NCBI GenBank assembly: GCA_944390115.1
Contig: CALXOW010000027.1
Span: 1-40,457 of the forward strand
Direction of reading: 5' to 3'
Length of the DNA: 40,457 nucleotides
DNA from: an uncultured Anaerobiospirillum sp.
GTDB lineage: Bacteria > Pseudomonadota > Gammaproteobacteria > Enterobacterales > Succinivibrionaceae
The notes beneath the pieces were generated by a model, which was given only the letters and a program-made list of their open reading frames with translations, was not told the DNA's origin and ran no database searches. Made by a program: the position numbers and the translations under genes. Below, in pieces: positions 1 through 7,713 of this stretch. Within the stretch, counting starts at the first letter, position 1, and each line of letters opens with the position of its first letter.

Positions 1-30
1 ATATGCTCGTTGGATGGCATCTAAGGAAGA

Positions 31-49
31 GGGCCTTGCGGCCTGATTT
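31..49 (+). terminator. Weak hairpin, possible terminator of an upstream gene
   Basis: GGCC at 32-35 pairs with GGCC at 40-43 across a TTGC loop, followed by the T-rich stretch GATTTATTT. It probably closes a gene lying left of the window. The stem is short, so this is a weak call. Confidence 0.3.
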
Positions 50-96
50 ATTTCCGAGGATGCGTTGACATCATCACTGAGCGACCAAGCCCCGCG

Positions 97-105
97 TGCT
101 ATAAT
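97..105 (+). promoter_or_regulatory. Extended -10 promoter of the first gene
   Basis: TGCTATAAT combines the TGn extension with a perfect TATAAT hexamer at 100-105. TTGACA at 65-70 is 29 bases away, too far to be its -35, so this is read as an extended -10 promoter. The transcript would reach the strong Shine-Dalgarno AGGAGG at 132-137 and the ATG at 143. Confidence 0.5.
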
Positions 106-142
106 CGCTTAGCTTTCTGTGGGAGCCGATTAGGAGGATAAC

Positions 143-895
143 ATGCTGGGCACCATCATTGCGGTCAAGCAAGACCAAGGCTACGTCGACGTCTACCTCG
201 ATAAAGAGGCGGCCACTTATCGTGCGCCTTGTGCTGATTTTGCCTCAGACCCGGCCTTAGTCGTAGGCAGTGATGCCGAGATTGAGCCTGAGAGTAATCC
301 TTCCTTCTTTAGCCCTGGCAAGGCTAAGCTTACTGCGGTCAAGGCCTTGAACTATGCCAACGACAAGGTTGGTTTAGCCCCTACGCCCCACTATCCTGAG
401 CACGATACGGTGCGCGATGAGCGCCGCTTCTTAATCGCAGCTGAAGGCGGCTCTGAGCGCGAGTGCCGTTCGGCCCTGATCGAAAAGGCCATTGAGTGCA
501 AGGTCAACGCGCTGCTCGACTTAAAGCTGGAGGTAGTCACGCGCCCGGGCGTCAAGACCGCCCTGTTTCGCTACACCGCCCGCCCGGCCTTGGTAAACGG
601 TCCGAAATACCAAGCTCAGCACAACCAGCGCATGGCTATTCCGACCGATCGCGCACGCCGCAATAGCCCGAACGAAGCCATGGTGCGCTACATTCGCGTG
701 CTGCTCATCAGCTTCCTCTTTGTCGCCATCCCTTGCATCATGGCTATGACCAAGAACGGCGTGTTAGCCAGCCCGCTCATCGGCCAAATCATCACCGCTG
801 GCCTCTTGATGCTGTGCATGTTCCTCTTCTTGTTTATCTCCTTCAAGAAGCGCCAGAGCTTTGTCCTAAGCCTCAAAAAGATTAACCACGACTAA
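143..895 (+). CDS. Hypothetical protein with two C-terminal membrane segments
   Basis: This 250-residue protein is not recognised with confidence. Its ATG follows AGGAGG with a 5-base gap, so the start is firm. Residues 1-20 (GTIIAVKQDQGYVDV) look like a beta-strand start reminiscent of OB-fold or cold-shock domains. Residues 93-150 have an alternating helix/strand pattern (ECRSALIEKAIECKVNAL...) loosely recalling YbjQ/RcsF-like domains, where a helix is followed by a 'gaNAl' turn; this is a resemblance only. Residues about 183-203 and 209-233 are strongly hydrophobic and should be two transmembrane helices joined by a short loop, with a basic tail (KKRQ...). The soluble part is probably cytoplasmic. 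It is convergent with the VWA gene and stands alone in the window. Confidence 0.8.
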   Translation: MLGTIIAVKQDQGYVDVYLDKEAATYRAPCADFASDPALVVGSDAEIEPESNPSFFSPGKAKLTAVKALNYANDKVGLAPTPHYPEHDTVRDERRFLIAAEGGSERECRSALIEKAIECKVNALLDLKLEVVTRPGVKTALFRYTARPALVNGPKYQAQHNQRMAIPTDRARRNSPNEAMVRYIRVLLISFLFVAIPCIMAMTKNGVLASPLIGQIITAGLLMLCMFLFLFISFKKRQSFVLSLKKINHD

Positions 896-957
896 GCCCT
901 GGCTCTCAGCGCGTGGCTCCTGGCTAAAAGCTGCAGCTGACACACTTTGCTCAGCGC

Positions 958-975
958 GGCGCGGCAAGCCGCGCC
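958..975. terminator. GC-rich hairpin between convergent genes
   Basis: GGCGCGG (958-964) and CCGCGCC (969-975) form a perfect 7-bp stem around CAAG, between the convergent stops at 895 and 1014. Neither side has a T-run, so it may be a Rho-assisted or bidirectional pause rather than a classical intrinsic terminator. Confidence 0.35.
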
Positions 976-1013
976 TGGGCGCTCGTAGGTACTAAGCTTG
1001 GTGCTCGTTGGGG

Positions 1014-2204
1014 CTAAGCCTTCTTATCGGTGGTGATGTTCTGTGCCACCCAGAAGCTTAAGTCCTGTTTATTGATGACTGCGGCCATGAGATCTGGGAA
1101 CAGATCTGGGGTGCAGGCAAAGGAGGTGACACCGAGGCTGGCCAGATACTGGGCCGCCTTTTGGTCGTAGCTAGGCGCACCATCATCACTTAAGGCCAGG
1201 AGCACCACGACTTGCACGCCACTTGCGACCAATTCGGCAAAGCGCTGATACATGCGCTTGCTATCGCCGCCCTCGTAGAGGTCGGTGATCACTACCATAA
1301 TGGTGTCAGCAGGGCGCGTGATTAAGCCCTTGCTATAGGTCAGGGCCTGCTCAATGTCGGTGCCGCCCCCTAATTGCACGCCTAAGAGCACATCGACCGG
1401 ATCGTGAAGATGGTCGGTTAAATCGACCACGCTGGTGTCAAAGCACACCAAGCGCGTGCTCACCGCCGGAATACCCGCTAAGACCGAGCCGAAGATCGCA
1501 GAGTACACCACCGAAGTGCCCATCGAACCACTTTGGTCGATACACAACACAATGTCCTTGAGCTTGCGCCCTTTGCGCCCATAGCCCACCAATTCCTCAG
1601 GGATAATGGTGTGCAGATCTTGCTGGTAGTGACGCAAATTCTTGCGAATAGTCGCGTCCCAATTGATTTCGTTAGCACGCGGATGGCGCTTGCGCACGGA
1701 CTTATTGAGCGCGCCAATCACCGCTTGCTCGAGCGGAGTACGCAGCTTTTTCTTGAGCTCCTCGACCACCTTAGCAATAATTTGGCGCACCAAATCCTTG
1801 TTTTGCTCCGGCACGAGCTGCCCCAAGCTCATCAAGGTCGCCACCAAGTGCACATCTGGCACCACGTTTTCGAGCATCTCACGCTCAGTTAAGAGCTCAG
1901 TTAAATGAAGACGGTCGATTGCGTCTTGTTGCAACACCTTAACGATCGACTGCGGAAAGAGGTCGCGGATTTCCCCGAGCCAGGTCGCCACATACGGCGC
2001 CGAGCCCTCGCTGCCACCCCGCTGCTTGTCTTGCTTACCATTTTGCCCTCGGCCCTTCTTGTAGCGGCTCATTTGCCCGTCGTAAAGTGCTGATAACGCC
2101 AGGTCAACGCGCTCTTGCTCCTTACTTAAGCTTGCGCCAGTACCATCGCACTTATTATCACCGCCTAACACGAGACGCCAGCGTGTCAGATTTTCACCTT
2201 CCAT
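1014..2204 (-). CDS. VWA domain protein (CoxE/YehP-like), MoxR partner
   Basis: This 396-residue protein has a C-terminal von Willebrand A domain with a complete MIDAS metal site: DxSxS at D223-S227 (DQSGSMG), threonine T282 in GGGTD, and aspartate D308 in ITDLYEGGD. Residues 1-210 are helical and charged, with a Lys/Arg/Gly/Gln-rich stretch at 47-65. VWA proteins encoded beside MoxR ATPases act as Mg-dependent adaptors that couple the AAA+ ring to its target, and that role is inferred here. The start at 2204 is preferred because GAGGAG precedes it with a 6-base gap; the frame stays open to 2255 but that would overlap the previous gene. It is the last gene of the eight-gene cluster, 14 bases after the DUF5682 stop. 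An enterobacterial analogue, recalled from memory, is yehP beside yehL and yehQ. Confidence 0.88.
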   Translation of the reverse strand: MEGENLTRWRLVLGGDNKCDGTGASLSKEQERVDLALSALYDGQMSRYKKGRGQNGKQDKQRGGSEGSAPYVATWLGEIRDLFPQSIVKVLQQDAIDRLHLTELLTEREMLENVVPDVHLVATLMSLGQLVPEQNKDLVRQIIAKVVEELKKKLRTPLEQAVIGALNKSVRKRHPRANEINWDATIRKNLRHYQQDLHTIIPEELVGYGRKGRKLKDIVLCIDQSGSMGTSVVYSAIFGSVLAGIPAVSTRLVCFDTSVVDLTDHLHDPVDVLLGVQLGGGTDIEQALTYSKGLITRPADTIMVVITDLYEGGDSKRMYQRFAELVASGVQVVVLLALSDDGAPSYDQKAAQYLASLGVTSFACTPDLFPDLMAAVINKQDLSFWVAQNITTDKKA

Positions 2205-2218
2205 GATTACTCCTCGCA

Positions 2219-4780
2219 TTAAGCCGCAGGCAAGTTCACACCCAAGAACGAGCACACCAAGTTGATAACTGGGCGTGCCAGCTTATCGTCAGGTAGCCCT
2301 GAGTTTGCTGCCGCCACCGGCAATGTTTGCGTAGCTTTATCCGGGTCAAAGTTCTTGGCTTTTTGGCCGAGCTTAGTGCGTTCATGTTGCTCAAAGGTTG
2401 CAAAGGTACGGCGTAGAATCGGCAGTACCTGCGTAAAGCTCTCGTCGTCGAGATTGCAGATAAAGCTATTGACCAAGCCCCAGAGCACGTCGTCTAACAG
2501 CAGCACCGTGCCCGAGTTCTCAAGGAAGCCCTCAAACCAAAAAGCGATATCGTTAGGGGTATTACCGACCGACGAGTAATAGCTTAAGGCCTGCAAGATG
2601 AGCTCATTAGTGATCGTGTGGTGATCGCGCATCAGGCGCGTGCTACAACCCGAGATAAGCGGATGCACCTTGCCTGAGGCCTGAACCTTGGTAATGAAAT
2701 CATGCCAAATCTTACTGCACGCCTCATCGTTTAAGGTGTTGAGCGCCAGGTTGACCTGACCTAAGTGATCTTTGAGCTCACGGGCGGCATCATCATTGAT
2801 GTTGATACACATGAGAAAGCCACCGACCTTGATACGCGTGAGCATAGTCTCGAGCATGTCGCGCACCGCGCTAAAGTCGAACTTGCGCACATTGCCATAG
2901 CGCACCACCGCACAAAGAGGCGGCAAGCTCTCAAGCAGAACGTGCATATCCGAAGCTTGCGCTGCTAAGTCATTGATGCGCGCACTCATTTGCGCGACCA
3001 AATCAGGCAGATCACAGGTCATAACCTGCTCGAGCAGCTTGGTAATAAACTGGAGCTCGGGATGCTCTTGCATCTGAGCCTGGACATAGTTGACCACTGC
3101 CTCGAGCAAGGTGTTACCGTAGATGGCGCGCTCAATAATGTGTACGATGAGCTCAGGACGATATTCCAGCTGCCACTTTTCTTTGAAGGTACCGCGTCCT
3201 GAGGCTTCTTCTTCCTTGGCCCAGGCAATACCCAGCAGATTCAAGCGATGGAAGAAGACGCTGCGCTCCAAATCAAGGGGCTTGCGCAGATCCAAGATCA
3301 CTTCCTTGATCCCTTCGACAAAAGGCTGGCGCAAATGCTTTTGGGTGGCCGTAATATCAGCTAAGAGCGGCACCATCGGCACCTTGCTGGGAATAGTGCC
3401 AATGCGGTCAGCAATGACCAAGGCGCGCGCGACCGAGCGCAGGACAACGTCATCGCCCATGCCCATCACCGTAGTCACGGCCTCGTTAAACTCCGCGAGC
3501 GTAGGATGATTAAGCCCACGCAGCGCCGCTAAAGTACGGGCTAAGCGCACGGCCTCCATGACATGCGCCACCGAGATGTCAAAGCCCTCGCCGCGCAGCA
3601 CTTCCGCGACGTGCGTTAGCCAGAGCGTACCATCGTCATCAGGGTGCAAGAAGACATGGTGGTACCAGCCTGGAGCGTTGATGCCCGCGCCATAGCCGGA
3701 GTAATAGGAGAGGCGGCTATAAGTCCACGGAATCCAAGTGATCCCGACCTTGTTCTTATTAAGAGGCTTTGGCAGTTCCTTAATTAAGGCGTTATCGTCC
3801 TTGACCTTAAAGGAGGCAAGCTGCGCTAGCGCCGGGACGTGCCAAGCACCGCAGACCACCGCGATCTTGCCCTCGGCCCCAACCTCCTTCACGGCCGCGC
3901 GCAATTCCTTGCGCATCCAAGCCTCGCGCACTAAGTCGCGCTTGCTCGAGTGCTCAGGCAAGTTCTCACGCAAAGCGGTAACTGCCAGCTCAACTGCTGC
4001 AAAGATATCCTTGCTCTCCAAGCGCTGCTCAATGCGACTTTCCCACCATTGCTCACCATCGGCCATGCCCTCAAGCTCGGCGAGGTAATCAAAAGGATCG
4101 GCCACCAAATGCTCTGGGCTATCCTGGGCCTCAGCATCCGCTGGTTCTGCCCCTTGAGCTTCATCTTTGAGCTCAGTCTCAGCGGTAAGTACCTGCCCAG
4201 CATCCTGTTCTTCTTGCTTTGCCGCCGCAGCTTGCCCTGCCGACTGTTCAGCCGCAGTCTGCCCAGCTGTCTGCTCAGCGGCAGCATGCTCCGTCTCTTG
4301 AGCTAATTGCGCCGCAAGTGCCGCAGCGGCCTCCTCTTCCTTGGCTATTTGCGCCGCGCGCACCGCCAAGGTGTAGCTTAGCGGCAGATCAAAGGGACGG
4401 ACTTCGACCCCGTGCTCCTTGCCATAGAGCATGGTTTGCCACTCCGGTGAAAACTCGGCAAAAGGATAGAAGGCTGAGTTCTTAGGCTGATCGCTTTGAT
4501 AGGCCATCAGCGCTACCGGTGGACGCAACATGTCAGGCAGCGGCTGGGGCTTAGTTTCACCTTCCTTAACCTCAGGCTTATCTTCAGCCTTTTGACTTAA
4601 CGCAGGCGGCAGCGGGCTCTCCTGAGCTTGGGTTAAGGTCGGCACAAAGTCGAGCATGGGGGCAACATCGCTGGGCGCCTCAAGCAAAATGAGGTCAGGC
4701 TTGAGCTCATTGAGGTACTGCACCACGTGACGGCATGAGCCTGGACCGTGGTGTCTAATACCTAATAGTGTGACAGACAT
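2219..4780 (-). CDS. DUF5682-family protein with TraB/TIKI-like motifs
   Basis: This 853-residue protein opens with LLGIRHHGPGS (residues 5-15), continues with KPDLILLEAP (28-36), and later has IAVVCGAWHVPAL (306-318). This is the pattern of the TraB/PrgY-TIKI-ChaN-EreA superfamily: an early G-x-x-H-x-G, an acidic 'LLE' strand and a late G-x-x-H. The family match to DUF5682 also rests on its invariable neighbours, a MoxR ATPase and a VWA gene. A metal-dependent hydrolase activity is possible but unproven. Residues about 146-225 are an Ala/Gln/Glu-rich low-complexity insert splitting the N-terminal domain. Residues 330-853 are mostly helical and unrecognised. The ATG is preceded by AAAGGGGG. 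It lies 50 bases after the MoxR gene and is presumably co-transcribed. Confidence 0.82.
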   Translation of the reverse strand: MSVTLLGIRHHGPGSCRHVVQYLNELKPDLILLEAPSDVAPMLDFVPTLTQAQESPLPPALSQKAEDKPEVKEGETKPQPLPDMLRPPVALMAYQSDQPKNSAFYPFAEFSPEWQTMLYGKEHGVEVRPFDLPLSYTLAVRAAQIAKEEEAAAALAAQLAQETEHAAAEQTAGQTAAEQSAGQAAAAKQEEQDAGQVLTAETELKDEAQGAEPADAEAQDSPEHLVADPFDYLAELEGMADGEQWWESRIEQRLESKDIFAAVELAVTALRENLPEHSSKRDLVREAWMRKELRAAVKEVGAEGKIAVVCGAWHVPALAQLASFKVKDDNALIKELPKPLNKNKVGITWIPWTYSRLSYYSGYGAGINAPGWYHHVFLHPDDDGTLWLTHVAEVLRGEGFDISVAHVMEAVRLARTLAALRGLNHPTLAEFNEAVTTVMGMGDDVVLRSVARALVIADRIGTIPSKVPMVPLLADITATQKHLRQPFVEGIKEVILDLRKPLDLERSVFFHRLNLLGIAWAKEEEASGRGTFKEKWQLEYRPELIVHIIERAIYGNTLLEAVVNYVQAQMQEHPELQFITKLLEQVMTCDLPDLVAQMSARINDLAAQASDMHVLLESLPPLCAVVRYGNVRKFDFSAVRDMLETMLTRIKVGGFLMCININDDAARELKDHLGQVNLALNTLNDEACSKIWHDFITKVQASGKVHPLISGCSTRLMRDHHTITNELILQALSYYSSVGNTPNDIAFWFEGFLENSGTVLLLDDVLWGLVNSFICNLDDESFTQVLPILRRTFATFEQHERTKLGQKAKNFDPDKATQTLPVAAANSGLPDDKLARPVINLVCSFLGVNLPAA

Positions 4781-4830
4781 GGCTACCCCCTTTGGGCAAA
4801 ACGTGGGACTTACGTAGGATTAAGCGTGGA

Positions 4831-5910
4831 TTACTCTAAATCACGTGCGGCGCGGTAGATATCATTCCAATCGCTGCGGTGCTTGACCACGGTCTCAAGG
4901 TACTCCTCCCAGACCACCTTGTCTTGGACTGGGTCTTTGACCACGGCACCGTAGATACCTGACACTAAATCGCTCGCGCGAATGACGCCATCACCAAAGT
5001 AACCGGCCATCGCCAGGCCATTGTTGACCACCGAGATGGCCTCAGCAGTGCTTAAGGTGCCCGATGGACTCTTGAGCTTGGACTTGTTATCGGCAGTCTT
5101 ACCCTCACGCAGCTCACGGAAGATCGTGACTACCCGCTCGATTTCGGCCAGGGCTGGCTTTTCAGCAGGCAGCTGCATCACCTCTTCAAAGCTCTCGACG
5201 CGGCGGCGTACGATATCGACTTCTTCTTGCGCCGTAGCCGGTAGCGGCAGGATCACGGTGTTGAAGCGACGCTTTAAGGCGCTGGAGAGCTCGTTGACGC
5301 CCTTATCACGGTTATTGGCGGTCGCAATCACGTTAAAGCCGCGAATTGCTTGGACTTCCTCGTTGAGCTCTGGGATCGGCAACGCCTTTTCCGACAAGAT
5401 GGTGATCAAGGTGTCTTGGACATCCGAGCCAATACGGGTGAGCTCTTCGATACGGGCAATCTTACCTTGTTGCATCGCGGTATAGACTGGGGTGCGCACC
5501 AGGGCGCCCTCAGATGGGCCTTCGGCGATGAGCTTGGCATAATTCCAGCCGTAGCGGATCGCTTCTTCACCGGTACCGGCGGTACCTTGAACAATCAAGG
5601 TGGAATTGCCCGAAATGGCAGCGGCTAAGTGCTCGGAGACCCAGCTCTTGGCGGTACCCGGCAGGCCATATAAGAGCAAGGCACGATCGGTGACCAAGGT
5701 GGCAACCGCAATCTCAATTAAGCGGCGATTGCCGATGTACTTAGGGCTGACCTCAAAACCGTTAGGCAAGGTACCACCCATAATATAGGTCACGACCGAC
5801 TGGGGCGAGAGCTCCCAGTTTTCTGGTACGGGATTCTTTTCAGCTTGCTTGAGCTCATGGAGCTCCTCTGCAAATTGCTGTTCGGCGTGTTGCCGCAGTA
5901 AGTTGCTCAT
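4831..5910 (-). CDS. MoxR-family AAA+ ATPase
   Basis: This 359-residue AAA+ ATPase has a Walker A motif GLPGTAKS at 82-89. The Walker B region is IARIEELTRI (151-160), in which EE replaces the usual DE; I recall this as characteristic of MoxR proteins linked to DUF5682 and SWIM genes. It is followed by SDVQDTLITILSEK (162-175), sensor 1 at ATANNRDKG (196-204) and an arginine-finger candidate in LKRRFN (212-217). A helical lid follows. Such ATPases form hexameric rings that remodel proteins together with VWA partners. The length is typical of the family (about 330-370). The start has an upstream AAGGGGA. It sits 27 bases after the SWIM gene and 50 before the DUF5682 gene, so the four genes read as one transcript. 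Confidence 0.92.
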   Translation of the reverse strand: MSNLLRQHAEQQFAEELHELKQAEKNPVPENWELSPQSVVTYIMGGTLPNGFEVSPKYIGNRRLIEIAVATLVTDRALLLYGLPGTAKSWVSEHLAAAISGNSTLIVQGTAGTGEEAIRYGWNYAKLIAEGPSEGALVRTPVYTAMQQGKIARIEELTRIGSDVQDTLITILSEKALPIPELNEEVQAIRGFNVIATANNRDKGVNELSSALKRRFNTVILPLPATAQEEVDIVRRRVESFEEVMQLPAEKPALAEIERVVTIFRELREGKTADNKSKLKSPSGTLSTAEAISVVNNGLAMAGYFGDGVIRASDLVSGIYGAVVKDPVQDKVVWEEYLETVVKHRSDWNDIYRAARDLE

Positions 5911-5937
5911 GACATTCCCCTTATTAATGAAAACTGG

Positions 5938-7599
5938 TTAAGACTTAGGCTCAGAATAAGTAAGTGACAGGTACCGACCTTCAAAGACGATACCGCACAA
6001 AATAGTGTCCACGTCGTTTAAGAGCACGATCGCGGTGAAAGGTGCGCCCCCGGTGTGCATCAAGCACGTCACCACTTGGTCATGCAGCACTTCCTTGCGC
6101 CCAGATAAGAGCCGCGCCCGCCCCTCACGATCGCACAGGTACCACGTACCGGTACGCGGTCTGCCTTGCTGGGCAAAGTTCGCCTGCTCAATGATGACCG
6201 GATAGAAATCGGCAAAAGGATTTTGCGCTAGGTACTGCGACATACCCTCAACCGCAGGTGCCAAGCCCGCAACTCCCTTGAGCGCGCGCCAGCAGGCTTG
6301 AGACTGAGGCTCTGCCGCCGTCGTAACGACTCCCTGCAGCGCCTGCTCAATCCCCGCTTCATCAGCCGCACTTAAAGTGCGGGGAGGGGAGGACGCAAAG
6401 CTCATTGATTCTTCACGCGCCGCCTCTTGCTCAGCCTCCTCCTCCACTAAGAAGTCACTCGAGCAAGTTTCAACCTGCTCCGATTGGGCCAACAGGGTGC
6501 GCTCTTCTAACAAGATGCGCGGTACTTGCGGCACGCCCGGATATGGGTAAACCTTAGCTTGCAGCACTGTCCCTACAGGCAATGGACGCTCGGCCATGGC
6601 GGCGGCCGCTTGGGCATTAGACGGCACAAAGAGCATATAGGCGCCAAACTCCGCGCGCGCGACGCGATAGCAAAAGTATTTGTGGTTGGTGCCATTGGAG
6701 ACCGCGTAAGGAATATCGGCCAGCACTAACACCGTCTCAGGCGCAACATCCTTACCTCCTTGGGCTACGATGGCCGCAGCCAGCACCTCCTCCTTGGGCG
6801 TCGGAATCCCCACCAAGCGGGCAATTTCGCTTTGCCAGGCCGGAGCCAATTGCTCACGATTTTCAAAGGCCGAGGCAATGAGATAGAGCCGCGACAGATG
6901 CTTTAAGTACTGACGGCGCCCTTCGTTGGTGGAGCAGTCATATTGCAAGGCCGCACCCAGTATATTGGCCAAAGCGGGGGCCTTGGCATCAACCAAGCGC
7001 CGCTTAAGATGCTCAATATCCTTAAAGCGCCGGTCCATGACGTTGAGCAAGCCATTGCGCATACAGTCCTTAAGCCAGAGCTTAAGTTCAGCGATACCTT
7101 CTTCAATCGCGGCCTCGCGCTTGAGCAAGGTCTTGCTCTTAGCCTTAGGGGCTTTACCAGCAGCCACCGCAGCGGCCTGTTCTTGCGCTTTAACCAGAGC
7201 TTCCTTGGCCTTGTCGAGCTTTTCTTGCGCGCGCTGTTCCTTCTTCTCAGCATTAGCCGCGCGCTTGTCGCGCCACTCGGCGACATGGGGCGGTTCAGTC
7301 CCAGCCACAAACCAATCTTTATGCTCGACAAAGTTCAAGAGCAAAGCCAAGCCATGCTTGCATGGGAACTTGCGGCTTGGGCACGAGCACTTAAAGGCGA
7401 TATCCGGCTGGGACATATCGACCATGGCGACATAAGGGTTCTTGCCACTACCTTGGCACTCACCCCACAAAGCATGCTCTGAATACTCAAGCTTAGGCCA
7501 CTTAGCTTGCTTGACTAATCCCTTAGCTGACTTAAGCGAAGAGGCATCGGGTGCAAGCGACTCAACCTCGCTAGACGTTAATTTGGCATCGGTTCCCAC
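5938..7599 (-). CDS. SWIM zinc-finger protein (YehQ-like)
   Basis: This 553-residue protein begins with GTG, supported by AGGAGAGG just upstream. The SWIM motif CxCx6CxH is complete: C71, C73, C80, H82 in KCSCPSRKFPCKH. SWIM fingers bind zinc and mediate DNA or protein contacts. A charged Ala/Lys/Glu coiled coil follows (about 108-165), then a helical region and a C-terminal portion with an Ala/Glu-rich linker around 385-420. The C-terminal 120 residues (WYLCDREGRARLL, then an alternating hydrophobic stretch) may be a beta-rich domain of unknown role. It is the first gene behind the internal promoter at 7634-7661 and is followed 27 bases later by the MoxR ATPase, matching the SWIM-MoxR pairing seen in several phyla. 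Confidence 0.88.
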   Translation of the reverse strand: MGTDAKLTSSEVESLAPDASSLKSAKGLVKQAKWPKLEYSEHALWGECQGSGKNPYVAMVDMSQPDIAFKCSCPSRKFPCKHGLALLLNFVEHKDWFVAGTEPPHVAEWRDKRAANAEKKEQRAQEKLDKAKEALVKAQEQAAAVAAGKAPKAKSKTLLKREAAIEEGIAELKLWLKDCMRNGLLNVMDRRFKDIEHLKRRLVDAKAPALANILGAALQYDCSTNEGRRQYLKHLSRLYLIASAFENREQLAPAWQSEIARLVGIPTPKEEVLAAAIVAQGGKDVAPETVLVLADIPYAVSNGTNHKYFCYRVARAEFGAYMLFVPSNAQAAAAMAERPLPVGTVLQAKVYPYPGVPQVPRILLEERTLLAQSEQVETCSSDFLVEEEAEQEAAREESMSFASSPPRTLSAADEAGIEQALQGVVTTAAEPQSQACWRALKGVAGLAPAVEGMSQYLAQNPFADFYPVIIEQANFAQQGRPRTGTWYLCDREGRARLLSGRKEVLHDQVVTCLMHTGGAPFTAIVLLNDVDTILCGIVFEGRYLSLTYSEPKS

Positions 7600-7633
7600 G
7601 ATTTCCTCTCCTTATCAAACCTAACCTGTCTCT

Positions 7634-7661
7634 ATAATAGCATAGTTCATTTTAAATACAA
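7634..7661 (-). promoter_or_regulatory. Internal promoter before the SWIM gene
   Basis: Read on the minus strand, TTGTAT (7661-7656) is followed after 16 bases by TATTAT (7639-7634), itself preceded by TGC, so both a -35 and an extended -10 are present. It lies in an unusually AT-rich 114-base gap between the first DUF5691 stop and the SWIM start. It would let SWIM, MoxR, DUF5682 and VWA be expressed apart from the four DUF5691 genes. Confidence 0.6.
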
Positions 7662-7713
7662 CTACTTTTTAGCGAAAAGTTGTGAGTCGCATCATTAATC
7701 AAGCGTACACAGA

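Noticed and set aside
65-70. TTGACA as a -35 for the first gene
   Set aside because: It is 29 bases from the TATAAT box, too far for a sigma-70 promoter; the TGn extension explains the -10 without it.
1533-1892. Plus-strand open frame of 119 codons inside the VWA gene
   Set aside because: It is antisense to a gene with clear domains, lacks a ribosome site and has no recognisable product. Other long antisense frames in the minus-strand genes were dropped for the same reason.
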